DNA of 46,735 bases from contig NZ_PVBN01000021.1 of assembly GCF_002968635.1 (NCBI RefSeq), forward strand, positions 1 to 46,735, given 5' to 3'. The translations under genes were made by a program, and so were the position numbers. Position 1 is the first letter of the stretch; every line of letters begins with the position of its first letter. Positions 1 through 8,100 of this stretch are shown here, in pieces. The notes beneath the pieces are model-generated. The model was not told the DNA's origin, ran no database searches, and worked only from the letters and a program-made list of their open reading frames with translations. Source of the stretch: Neorhizobium alkalisoli. GTDB lineage: Bacteria > Pseudomonadota > Alphaproteobacteria > Rhizobiales > Rhizobiaceae.

Positions 1-127
1 ACGCTAAAGGCGACGGAGCAGCCAATCGACACCAGCTCGGCCGCCGGCAAGGCTTTCCTCGACATGCTCGGCGTATTCGCGGAGTTCGAGACAAACCTGC
101 GCAAGGAACGGCAGATGGAGGGCATCA
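1..127. repeat. Terminal overlap (first copy) showing a circular molecule
   Basis: These bases are repeated exactly at the far end of the window, 46609-46735. The repeat lies inside one open reading frame that continues without a break when the two ends are joined. A direct repeat of exactly 127 bp at both ends of a contig is the usual trace of a de Bruijn assembler with k = 127 closing a circle. It is therefore an assembly overlap rather than a biological repeat, and the unique circle is 46,608 bp. Confidence 0.93.
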
Positions 128-285
128 AGGCTGCGAAAGCACGAGGTGTCTACAAAGGGCGACGCCCGAAAATCGACACGGCTGAGATCCGCAAGCTGAA
201 AACTGAAGGCATTGGTCCCGCCGAAATAGCCCGTCGTCTCGGCATTGGGAGAGCGAGCGTGTACCGCGCACTGGAAATATCATAA
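1..285 (+). CDS. Serine recombinase (Tn3-type resolvase), C-terminal part across the origin
   Basis: This is the second half of a gene that begins at 46348 and crosses the arbitrary start of the circle. Joined, it encodes 181 residues, the normal length for a Tn3-family resolvase/invertase. The part here holds the end of the catalytic domain, the long helix that follows it (the FAEFETNLRKERQ stretch) and a C-terminal helix-turn-helix at about residues 157-177 of the joined protein, ending RASVYRALEIS. The expected role is site-specific resolution of plasmid multimers or cointegrates at the repeats just upstream of the gene. It converges on ietS, with 67 bp between the two stop codons. Confidence 0.9.
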   Translation, partial: TLKATEQPIDTSSAAGKAFLDMLGVFAEFETNLRKERQMEGIKAAKARGVYKGRRPKIDTAEIRKLKTEGIGPAEIARRLGIGRASVYRALEIS

Positions 286-295
286 AAAGGCGTTG

Positions 296-311
296 CGAAA
301 TACCTATTTCG
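296..311. terminator. Hairpin between convergent resolvase and ietS genes
   Basis: A perfect 7-bp inverted repeat (CGAAATA, 2-nt loop, TATTTCG) lies in the 67-bp gap between the two convergent stop codons. On the minus strand it is followed within about ten bases by a run of five T, which fits a weak terminator for the ietAS operon. The stem is AT-rich and short, so this call is tentative. Confidence 0.35.
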
Positions 312-352
312 TGCGTTGCAAAAATCGGTCGCAAACTCAAAACTTCGATCGG

Positions 353-2611
353 CTAAATCTCGTTCGAAACCTCGATGTCCTGGTTCAGCACGGCGCTCTC
401 AACGAAGTTTCCGAGTGCGCGCGCCGTCGAGTCGTAGATCGATTTTTCTCCATCGGGGCTCGAAAGGGTTAGGACAAAAGCGACCTCTTGTGCCCCGGCC
501 TGACTGTGGTGCGTCCAGCCGAACTGATACAGGTCGCGCATGTAAACGCGGGCGTAAAGACGGAGATGCGACCCCGAAAAACTGAGACCACTGCTTTTGG
601 TAAAATCCCGGCAATGCCTTCTTATCGGCTGCCATTTCCGGAGCTCATCGCGAGCATCGTTTTCCGGAAGCGTCGATTCCTTCATTGAGCCTAGAAGGGA
701 CGGCCATTTCTTCGGCCCGGTAGGATACATCAACGATGTCTCCAGCCGGGACGCGAAGTAATTCGCACCACCAAACGGTGAAACAAGGGGCCTAAGCACA
801 GCGGTCAGGCTGGCGCGGCCAAACAACTTCCCATCGCGTACCAACTCGGGAGGGATGGGAATATCGTTCCAGTAATAGGCGGTCCCGGGCTCAAGTTGCG
901 CCCGCCACGCGAGCGTGACGCTGCCAGGCGCACAGGTCCACGGCAAATGACCTTTATATGGCGTCCCCCAGCCGAGACGCGGATCGTGCTCGCTGCGTTC
1001 AGCTGAATTGATCAGGAGAGCTTTAACCAAATCCGGCGTCGGCTCGCGTAAGCTATCGAACGTGTGGGCTGCCAAAGACGAGACCAATGGCGTTGCGTAG
1101 CTGCTTCCCGTATCCACGACCCCACCAAGCATCCTGAGATTCGAAAACCACGACAAGTCTGGTTTCATCATCCCATCGGGGCCGGGACCGGGCAGGCAGG
1201 CGGGGCAACTATCGCCCGGCGTTCCATCTGGGAGCGCCTGACGCCCCCCGACAACTATTGCAGCTTCACAGTCAGCTGGCGGATTGGGTCGAGAACTGTT
1301 GTCAGGGCTGACATTCCCAACGGAGATTACCGGGAGGAAGCCCGCCGATCTCGCCAGGAGGCTGATTTCATGGCCAAGAACGCTAACGTCAGATGGGTCC
1401 AAGCCGGCGCCGTCCTGATTGGCAGAAATATTCCAAACGCGCGCTTCGGGATAAAGTCGTGCAACCTCCGTCAGATAGTCGACCAACTCACGTTCATCAA
1501 AACGACGGTTTGCATTCTTATGGGGAACTGCCTGAACCGATCCGATGCGGCAATTTAGCTCCGGCAGCAATCGGTTGTTATTCCAGGCGTGGCCGTGGAC
1601 AACGAGCGAGCTAACACAATTGCCATGAAGCTTGTCGGCTTGGGCGTTCGTCACGAAAGGCGTTGCTTTGAAGGCTTCAGCTGCGCTGTAACTTTTCGCA
1701 TGTAAGCCGCCGTCGACGACAACGACAACGGGTGCGCTTTCATCGATGACTGGCGCAGGAGGCTCCGCTCCTTCGCCAGGAGCCGCCACCCTGATAGGCC
1801 GCACAGGATCAATTCGATAGGAAGCACCGGAGGCAATGAGCTGCCGCAGTCCTTCTTTGTTCGGAATACGAACCGTGGCTCGGCCGACGCCGGTGTTTCG
1901 ATAATCCCGCATGGCCCTCGCAATGCTGGATTGTCGCGGTGTCGTTAGAGCGCGCGGTTCTTCCGCTTCCTCTGACGTGCCGAGCGTGAGGCGCACACTG
2001 GTGAAGGTCGGCAATACCAATCTTTCATTGGCAAAGCTCTGAATACGCTCCAACACTTCAGCCTTGGCCTCGCGATCGCGAAACGGAGCAAGCCAGACCA
2101 CAAACAAACGTCCGTCATCATCTTCTGGCGCGGAATTCCAGAGTTCGCTGACCGAGCGCCCGCGTAATCGACGTTTCGTATCAAATCGCTCCAGAGACGA
2201 AACTCGCGATATGTCCGCTTGCATCGCATAGCCGACTGGATGCTCGATAGCGCCGATAAGGCGAGGCAACTGCTTGACCTCAGCCTCGATCAAATAGCCT
2301 CCCGGCAGGGGAGCAACCAAGCGGCACCCCTGCCGCTGGGAGAAGAGATCATCTGGTGTGTGTGTCGGAGCGAGTGAATCTTCGCTGAACATGCGAACGA
2401 CGAGGTGAGTTAGCCCTGAATATGTTGGCAACTCCGTGCGGTGCGCATAGATGTCGCGTGTTTCGCTCGCAAGAACTTCCTGCTGTCGGCCGAGCCGCTC
2501 CGTGACGATACTGTCAATGCCTTTGCCACGCCCGGTCGGGCTCCGGAGCGCGGGATCCATTTGAAGGCTCAGAACAGGATAGAGAAGCGGCTGGTCTCGA
2601 ACTTCAGCCAT
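353..2611 (-). CDS. ietS: Subtilisin-like (S8) serine protease, IetS-type
   Basis: This is a 752-residue subtilase without a signal peptide, so it should act in the cytoplasm. The S8 catalytic triad is visible: Asp in VVVVDGG at about residue 300, His in LHGNCVSS at about 329 and Ser in GSSYATP at about 504, with the oxyanion Asn in SVGN near 433. About 290 residues without obvious motifs precede the protease domain. The ATG at 2611 is preferred over the one 15 bases upstream because a GGGGAGG ribosome site sits 6 bases before it. The gene follows the AAA ATPase gene with essentially no gap. This pair matches IetAS of the Ti plasmid pTiC58, where the protease is the toxin of a stability module; relatives have been reported as phage defence. 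Confidence 0.82.
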   Translation of the reverse strand: MAEVRDQPLLYPVLSLQMDPALRSPTGRGKGIDSIVTERLGRQQEVLASETRDIYAHRTELPTYSGLTHLVVRMFSEDSLAPTHTPDDLFSQRQGCRLVAPLPGGYLIEAEVKQLPRLIGAIEHPVGYAMQADISRVSSLERFDTKRRLRGRSVSELWNSAPEDDDGRLFVVWLAPFRDREAKAEVLERIQSFANERLVLPTFTSVRLTLGTSEEAEEPRALTTPRQSSIARAMRDYRNTGVGRATVRIPNKEGLRQLIASGASYRIDPVRPIRVAAPGEGAEPPAPVIDESAPVVVVVDGGLHAKSYSAAEAFKATPFVTNAQADKLHGNCVSSLVVHGHAWNNNRLLPELNCRIGSVQAVPHKNANRRFDERELVDYLTEVARLYPEARVWNISANQDGAGLDPSDVSVLGHEISLLARSAGFLPVISVGNVSPDNSSRPNPPADCEAAIVVGGRQALPDGTPGDSCPACLPGPGPDGMMKPDLSWFSNLRMLGGVVDTGSSYATPLVSSLAAHTFDSLREPTPDLVKALLINSAERSEHDPRLGWGTPYKGHLPWTCAPGSVTLAWRAQLEPGTAYYWNDIPIPPELVRDGKLFGRASLTAVLRPLVSPFGGANYFASRLETSLMYPTGPKKWPSLLGSMKESTLPENDARDELRKWQPIRRHCRDFTKSSGLSFSGSHLRLYARVYMRDLYQFGWTHHSQAGAQEVAFVLTLSSPDGEKSIYDSTARALGNFVESAVLNQDIEVSNEI

Positions 2612-2612
2612 G

Positions 2613-3743
2613 CTATGCCTCCCCATCCTGTTGCTTCAAATAAGCATAGATGGCTTGCCGTGACACACCAAGAATGCGGGCAGTATCCGCGCCGGCAATA
2701 CCATGCTTCTCTTTTAAAGCTAACGCCACCTGGCGCTTCTGCTCGGCGTCCAACGCCTGCCGCTGCACAGGGGCAGCCCGCCCTGATCGTGGTTCCAGCA
2801 ATGCCGCAACAACAGCTCCAAAATCGATGTCACGCGACTCATGAACTGCATGGCGCCGTGCTGACAAGCTCATCATTTCGATATCGGCCCCCGATAACCC
2901 TTCGGACACTGTAGCAAACAACTCCGCGCGACCTTCTTCATCTTTGTCCTCAAAAAGAAAATGTCGCCAAAGGTCGGCGCGGACGCCTACCTCTGGAAGA
3001 CCAAGTTCTATTTTGTAGGGAAACCTTCTCCAGATTGCGGGATCAAGAAGGTGCGAGTGGTTGGTCGCGGCAACGACGATCGAGCTCGGATCTAAACCAT
3101 CCAGAGCCTGAATTACAGTATTGACCACACGCTTGAGCTCGCCCAGTTCGTGCCGATCGTCACGTAGTTTTGCAACAGCATCCATTTCATCCAAAAAAAG
3201 GACGGCGTTTCGCGCCGGCACGAAATCAAAAACCGAGCGGATATTTTTTGCCGTATCGCCGAGCAGCGAGGAAATTACGGAGTCGAGCCGGACGACATAA
3301 AGCGGGCGGGACAACTGCGCTGCGATGTGACCGGCAAGAAGAGACTTGCCCGTTCCCGGCGGGCCAGAGAGTAAGAGCCCAAGTCGCGACGCCAATCCTT
3401 TGGCGCTCAGATCGTCTATGCGCCGAGCATCCGCGATAAAATCGCTGAACACGCGCCACCCGCCTTCGTTCAGAAAAACAGGGGTATCGGGCCAAGTTTG
3501 CTCCTCGACAAGCGGCAAGCGGGATTTCGAATCCACGGGCAAGGATTCCACGTAACCAGACGCCTTCAAAGGTACGCCTCGCTTCCGCACCAGGGCTTTC
3601 AGTTCCTTCGCGATCGAGGGTTCACCATTCTTGTCGAGATCGCGTGCGAGCGCATTCGCCGCACGACGCACGCGCGTGTAATCAGCCGAAAGCGCTGCAT
3701 CGGCCAGTTCCAGCACATTTTTCATCTCAATTGTCACGATCAC
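2613..3743 (-). CDS. ietA: AAA ATPase, IetA-type partner of the S8 protease
   Basis: This protein of about 376 residues has a classic AAA core: Walker A GPPGTGKS (127-134), Walker B LFLDEMD (182-188), a sensor-1 Asn in AATNHS (228) and arginine-finger candidates in WRRFPY (239-240). The C-terminus (about 345-369) looks like a helix-turn-helix (DTARILGVSRQAIYAYL), which suggests DNA binding or autoregulation. The start is uncertain: GTG at 3743, a second GTG at 3737 with GGAG at good spacing, or ATG at 3725. It is the first gene of a two-gene operon with the subtilase. In the pTiC58 IetAS system the ATPase acts as the antitoxin. The upstream 3744-3800 region is AT-rich and probably carries divergent promoters. 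Confidence 0.82.
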   Translation of the reverse strand: MIVTIEMKNVLELADAALSADYTRVRRAANALARDLDKNGEPSIAKELKALVRKRGVPLKASGYVESLPVDSKSRLPLVEEQTWPDTPVFLNEGGWRVFSDFIADARRIDDLSAKGLASRLGLLLSGPPGTGKSLLAGHIAAQLSRPLYVVRLDSVISSLLGDTAKNIRSVFDFVPARNAVLFLDEMDAVAKLRDDRHELGELKRVVNTVIQALDGLDPSSIVVAATNHSHLLDPAIWRRFPYKIELGLPEVGVRADLWRHFLFEDKDEEGRAELFATVSEGLSGADIEMMSLSARRHAVHESRDIDFGAVVAALLEPRSGRAAPVQRQALDAEQKRQVALALKEKHGIAGADTARILGVSRQAIYAYLKQQDGEA

Positions 3744-3790
3744 TCCATGCGTAAAACTTCTAGGCTAATTCGTAAACCAAAATAGGCATA

Positions 3791-3820
3791 TTGACAATTA
3801 AAATTTGCTTAATGTAAAAT
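3791..3820 (+). promoter_or_regulatory. Sigma-70-type promoter for the small-gene cluster
   Basis: TTGACA (3791-3796) is followed after 18 bp by TAAAAT (3815-3820). Transcription would begin near 3827. That is downstream of the ATG at 3824, so it supports the ATG at 3854 as the real start of the next gene. The element lies in the AT-rich divergent gap between ietA and the rightward small genes. Confidence 0.6.
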
Positions 3821-3853
3821 GAAATGGCACTCAAGAGAAAGGATTTTGATGCA

Positions 3854-4078
3854 ATGACAAAGAAAAATCAGCATGTGGTGCCTCACAACGGCGATTGGGC
3901 CGTGCGAGGCGCTGGCAATCAGAGGGTGACCTCTACCCACGCAACGCAGGCAGATGCGGCGGCTGCCGCGCGCAAGATCGCCATCAACCAGCAGAGTGAA
4001 GTGGTTATTCATCGTCCCAACGGACAAATCCGAGACAAGGATTCCTACGGTCGCGATCCCTTCCCCCCGCGTGGCTAA
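3854..4078 (+). CDS. Small DUF2188-like protein
   Basis: The gene encodes 74 residues beginning MTKKNQHVVPHNGDWAVRG. The pattern resembles the DUF2188 family: a short sheet with HVVP and W-AV near the start, an alanine-rich helix (the ATQADAAAAARKIA stretch), then EVVIHRPNGQIRDKDSYG. The function of the family is not established. The start at 3854 is chosen over 3824 because a purine-rich ribosome site (gagaaagga) lies 9-10 bases upstream and because the predicted transcript starts after 3824. It is the first of three small rightward genes. Confidence 0.65.
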   Translation: MTKKNQHVVPHNGDWAVRGAGNQRVTSTHATQADAAAAARKIAINQQSEVVIHRPNGQIRDKDSYGRDPFPPRG

Positions 4079-4128
4079 GACCTGAGGTCGCCTGGAGTGA
4101 GGCGGCCTCTTCACCAAAGGAGAGAAAA

Positions 4129-4389
4129 ATGCAGTTCGAAGGCGCGTTAGTTCGCGAACAGGGCGTCACATTCGCCATTGTCATCGTTAAGCCGCACGTT
4201 CTTAACATCGGTCATCAAGCCGATGACGTTGCTGATAGTTTCCAGCCCGCCTTTCCAGGTGTACCTATTGTACTCATGGCGCAAAATAGCCGAGGCATTC
4301 CCACATATCGTGGCCGACGTGATCTCGTGAATTTTCTGTCACGGGTGCCGATGCAGGCCATTCCTTGGCGGCGCTATACCCTGAACTGA
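4129..4389 (+). CDS. Small protein of unknown function
   Basis: The gene encodes 86 residues with a strong ribosome site (aaaggagaga) 6 bases before the ATG. The sequence reads as a compact alpha/beta protein: a hydrophobic strand VTFAIVIVKP, then VPIVLMAQNSRG, and a C-terminal segment with LVNFLSRVP. No signal peptide, membrane segment or catalytic motif is evident. I do not recognise the family. Its place between two other small genes on the same strand, each with a ribosome site, supports it being real and co-transcribed. Confidence 0.6.
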   Translation: MQFEGALVREQGVTFAIVIVKPHVLNIGHQADDVADSFQPAFPGVPIVLMAQNSRGIPTYRGRRDLVNFLSRVPMQAIPWRRYTLN

Positions 4390-4405
4390 TCTGGAAGATG
4401 CGGCA

Positions 4406-4660
4406 ATGCTGAAGACCGATACCCGTCAGGCGAATTGGCGCCGGGCCAATCCCGCCAAATACGATGCTCACCTTGCCGTGCAGCGAGCAGTGAAGGCCGG
4501 CGACTTGGAAAAGCAGACATGTGAGGTCTGCGGGGTCCAAGCGGTTGATGCACATCACGACCAATACGACGAGCCTTTAAGGGTACGCTGGTTGTGCCGC
4601 CGGCATCACACACGACTTCATCACTACGGAGAGGATATGTTTCCGATCAGGGATGCATGA
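4406..4660 (+). CDS. Small zinc-finger / HNH-like protein
   Basis: The gene encodes 84 residues. A clear metal-binding arrangement is present: CEVC (Cys39, Cys42), then DAHH (50-51) and CRRHH (Cys64, His67, His68). This is the four-Cys/His spacing of HNH-type or zinc-ribbon phage and plasmid proteins. The block with AHHDQYDEP between the two Cys pairs resembles the beta-beta-alpha metal fold. It could be a compact HNH nuclease or only a zinc-binding domain; the catalytic His is plausible at H50 or H51. It is the third gene of the small rightward cluster and is followed at once by the convergent VOC remnant. Confidence 0.62.
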   Translation: MLKTDTRQANWRRANPAKYDAHLAVQRAVKAGDLEKQTCEVCGVQAVDAHHDQYDEPLRVRWLCRRHHTRLHHYGEDMFPIRDA

Positions 4661-4675
4661 GACCTGCAATTTCAA

Positions 4676-4936
4676 TTACCCATGGCGATGAGATTTTGCG
4701 GCTCTCCAGCAGCAGGTTTCGCCTGCCATATGGCTCGCTCCCAACGCTTTTCCCCAGACCGTCTTTTCAAGCGCCGCTCCATCGTGGATCGCAAACCCTG
4801 TCTCAAAGAGGACGAAGCTACCCGCATCCTCCAGCACTTTCAGACTCAGCCTCTTTTCGTAGAATTCCCTGGATCGGCTGATGTCGCGAACGAAAGGGAT
4901 TGGATTGATAAAGCGCGTCGAGGCCCCGCTACTCAT
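4676..4936 (-). CDS. Truncated glyoxalase/VOC-domain protein
   Basis: The N-terminal half reads as a vicinal-oxygen-chelate (glyoxalase/bleomycin-resistance) module: PIPFVRDISRSREFYEKRL, then LKVLEDAGSFVLFETGFAIHDG. Family members usually run 120-140 residues. Here similarity fades after about residue 62 and the frame ends at 86 residues with an unrelated, Trp/Cys/Arg-rich tail, so the second half of the fold and its metal ligands are missing. The start codon overlaps the stop of the upstream frameshifted gene as ATGA, so the original operon was probably traA, small gene, VOC gene. It is likely a decaying remnant. Confidence 0.5.
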   Translation of the reverse strand: MSSGASTRFINPIPFVRDISRSREFYEKRLSLKVLEDAGSFVLFETGFAIHDGAALEKTVWGKALGASHMAGETCCWRAAKSHRHG

Positions 4937-5177
4937 GGCTGGTCTTTTTTCAGATAATCGCCATACAGGCGCGCGCCCTCCTCGGCGGTGATGACGCCCT
5001 TGCGTTCCAAGGTCACAACCAAGTCCTCAACGGGATCATGCACGACCCCATCGCCGGAAAGCTCCGTCACCTTGTCGGCCCAATCATCAATCGGCAGCCG
5101 CTCGGCCACAATGCCATGCTCTGCTGCCAGCGCATAAATCCGGGGGCCAGTCCCATGGCGCTGTCTGCTGTAATCAT
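4933..5177 (-). pseudogene. Small gene downstream of traA, broken by a 1-bp frameshift
   Basis: An ATG at 5177 has an excellent ribosome site (aggaggga) and starts MITADSAMGLAP. That frame soon runs off course and stops. One base later the other frame reads RIYALAAEHGIVAERL, then LPIDDWADKVTELSGDG, and on to GARLYGDYLKKDQP, ending in a TGA that overlaps the next start. That second frame has no start codon of its own before the break. Adding one base at the run of five G (plus strand, 5142-5146) would fuse the two into about 81 residues. I infer a one-base deletion in this homopolymer. The family function is unknown to me. Confidence 0.55.
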
Positions 5178-5187
5178 GATCTCCCTC

Positions 5188-8100
5188 CTATCGGCCTAAC
5201 CCGAGCCCTTGCGAGCGGGAAAGCTGCTGTTTCAGTGTGTGGTCGCGGCTCAACTCGGCCACGCGGGTGCGCTCCACCATGCGGGCGACGGTCTTGATCT
5301 GCTCGGCCCGCTTCGCCAGCTCCGGACGCTGCTCGAGCTCCGTGGCGAAGTTGCGAGGATCGGAATGACCGAACCGGCGCTCGAGCGCCTTGGCAACCTG
5401 TTTGGCTTCCTCGAGCGCAGCCTTGCCCTCCGGCGTCGATCGCAGTTCATCAATCAGCTCGTCCCGCTTATCGCCCGACACCTTGTCCACTCGGTCGAGG
5501 ATTTTGGCGCTGCTGGGTGTCAGGCCGGGAACCTCGACCACATCGCGCTTTTCCCGCTGCCACTGCTCGGCTTTGCGTTCCTCGCCCAAACGCCATTCCC
5601 AAGCCGAGGCCGACGATTCCAGATGCGAGGCGACGGAACGGGCATACCGCAATGCGTCCTTGCGCTCCTTGTTATCTCCGAGCAGGCCGGATTTGCCGCG
5701 AAGGTCTCCAAACCGCTCCGGCTGCTCGGCCATGGCCTTCGCCATCACCTTGCCGTCGCCATTCTGGTCAATGATCGCGGAACGCAGGCGGCCCGCGACC
5801 TCGGCCGGATCGCGGAAGACACGCCGCGCCACCGATTCCACGGTCTCAAACCGCTGCTCGAACACCGGCATCGCCTTTTCGCGGGCAATGTCCTCGATGC
5901 TCCTGTCATGGCGCGTGATCGCCGGTACAAGCGGCTCGGGCTTCCCGGCCTGCTGCCGGCGCTGACGATTATCGCCGCTATCCCGCGTGAGATCCTGCGC
6001 AGGATCCTCGCGGCGAACAGGGCCGGCCAGCTCGCCGGCGCGTTCCTCGTAAACTCGCTGACGTTCGGATGGCCGGTCCTGCTGCTCCTGGGCCGGACGG
6101 GCCGCACGGGACGACATGCCCTGCGCCAGCTTTTGGGCAGGAACAAGGTCGATCTCGCTGCGGACCCCGAACGCCTCGGCGATCCCGCGCCGCTCTGCAA
6201 AGGCCTTGGCGTAATCCAGCGTCGTTTCCTTCGCACCGGATCTGGACAGCCGGTTTTCAAGCTGCGCATAGGCCAGTTCGCCAGCATCCTGCACCTTCCA
6301 CCCATTGCGGTGCGTCTCCGTACCGTCCGGAAGCCGCACCGGCTCCGCCCCCTCATGACGAAGGCCGATTGTCGCGCCAATCTCCGGCGCTGCCTCTTTC
6401 ATCGCCCGCTCAAGATCGACGCCCCATGTGGTGGACCGCTCGCCTTTGGCGTTTTCCAGCGTCACAAAGTAGCTGTCGCGATTGCCGGCCTTGTGCTCGT
6501 AGGGTGCAACCCCATGCTCTACCAGCTTGCCTGGGGCCAACATTTGGCCGGCGCGCCGATCGGTGAATTCATCCTGCGCCGCATAGAGCTGTGCCCCGTC
6601 ACGATGCCGAGTCATCGCGACATAGGTCAGGTGCCGGTCCATGGTGCTGGACGCCAACACAAACGCGCGATCGACCGTCGCCCCCTGATTTTTATGGATG
6701 GTGGTCGCATAGCCGTGATCAACGGCCTGATAGGTATCCATCGGAATGCGGACGCGCTCCCCGCCTCGACCGTCGAGCTGCGCCACGATCATGGGGCCAG
6801 CACCTGGCCGGCCGGCCTCCACGCTCTCGACGGTGCCGAGCATCCCATTCTTCACCCCGAGGTCGCGATTGTTCTCAAGGAACACGATGCGGTCACCAGG
6901 CGCGAACTCTCGGCGACCGTCATTGGTCTGGAAGGTCCGCGCCCGCCCCAAATGACCCTGATCTACCTCGCCCCCGCTCGGCCCGTGGCTATCGCCGGGT
7001 TCGCAACTCTTCGCCAGCTCGCCGCGCTCCTGCAGCGCGGCTCTGATCCCGGCATTGATGGCGCGAACATCGGCACGACGATGCGCCATCGCAACCCGGG
7101 TGCCGTCCGGACGCTGCTGCCGATCCGCCAGATAATCGCGCACGATCTCCCCGCTTGCCCCGTCGCGGCTCTCACTGAAACGAATATCGCCTCGCTCCTG
7201 ATAGGCAGCCAGACCCTCGGCCGTTCGATGCGTGGCGAACGCAACAGAAGCTTCGCGCTGCCAGCCCACACGCTGCCGGCGAATGTCGGAAAGCTCGACA
7301 TGGCCGACCTGCTCGGCAATCGCCCGGAAGGGCGCACCGGCCCCGATCGCCTGAAGCTGCTCATGATCTCCGACAAGAACGATCTTCGCCCCGCGCGTCT
7401 CAACCTCTGCGACGAAACGGGCGAGCTGGCGGCTCCCCACCATGCCCGCCTCGTCGATCACAAACACGTCGCCTCGGCCGACCGCATAGCGATCCCCACT
7501 ATGTGGGTTCTCCCAACTGCGGGACCAGGACGCGAGCGTGCGGCTCTGGATGCCGGAACTTTCCTCCAGGCCCTCGGCCGCCTTCCCCGACAACGCCGCT
7601 CCGTGCACCGTGTAGCCCTCCGCCGCCCAGGCCTCGCGGGCAGCGGCAAGCATCGTGGACTTGCCAGCACCAGCAAAGCCGACGACAGCCGCGATGCGCT
7701 CCGGTCCGGTGATATGTTCGATCGCCCGTCGCTGCTCATCCGAAAGCCCCGCCTCTATCCGTTTTGCGCTGCCATCTTGTACACCGCGCTCATTTCCTGG
7801 GGATACGAAAGTCGCCATGCTTGAGCGGATCGCCTGGTCCTGCCTCCCTATCGCTCGCTCGACATGATGACGGGCAACGCCATGGCTTCGGGCATTCCCC
7901 ATCCTGACAGCTCGCCCGGCCATGGCGCTTTCGATCTCGACCATTTCCCGGGTCGAATACCGCGGCTTGTGAACCTCGCCTGTCTCTGGATCAGCTCTCT
8001 CGGCCTGAAGCTCGACCAGCGCCGGCGAAGCCATCACCGACGCAAATGCGTTCTCGAACGCCTGCGCGTCATCGTTGATGTAGCGATGCAGGGTGCGGGC

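Noticed and set aside
3824..3853. Upstream ATG for the DUF2188-like gene
   Set aside because: The predicted transcript starts after this codon, and the better ribosome site serves the ATG at 3854.
4726..4735. CCATATGG as a third parS copy
   Set aside because: Only the central 8 bases match the parS palindrome; the GTTG/CAAC arms are missing.
5209..7824. Long open frame (871 codons) on the plus strand inside traA
   Set aside because: It is antisense to the motif-rich TraA relaxase/helicase and shows no recognisable domain; long shadow frames are common in GC-rich DNA.
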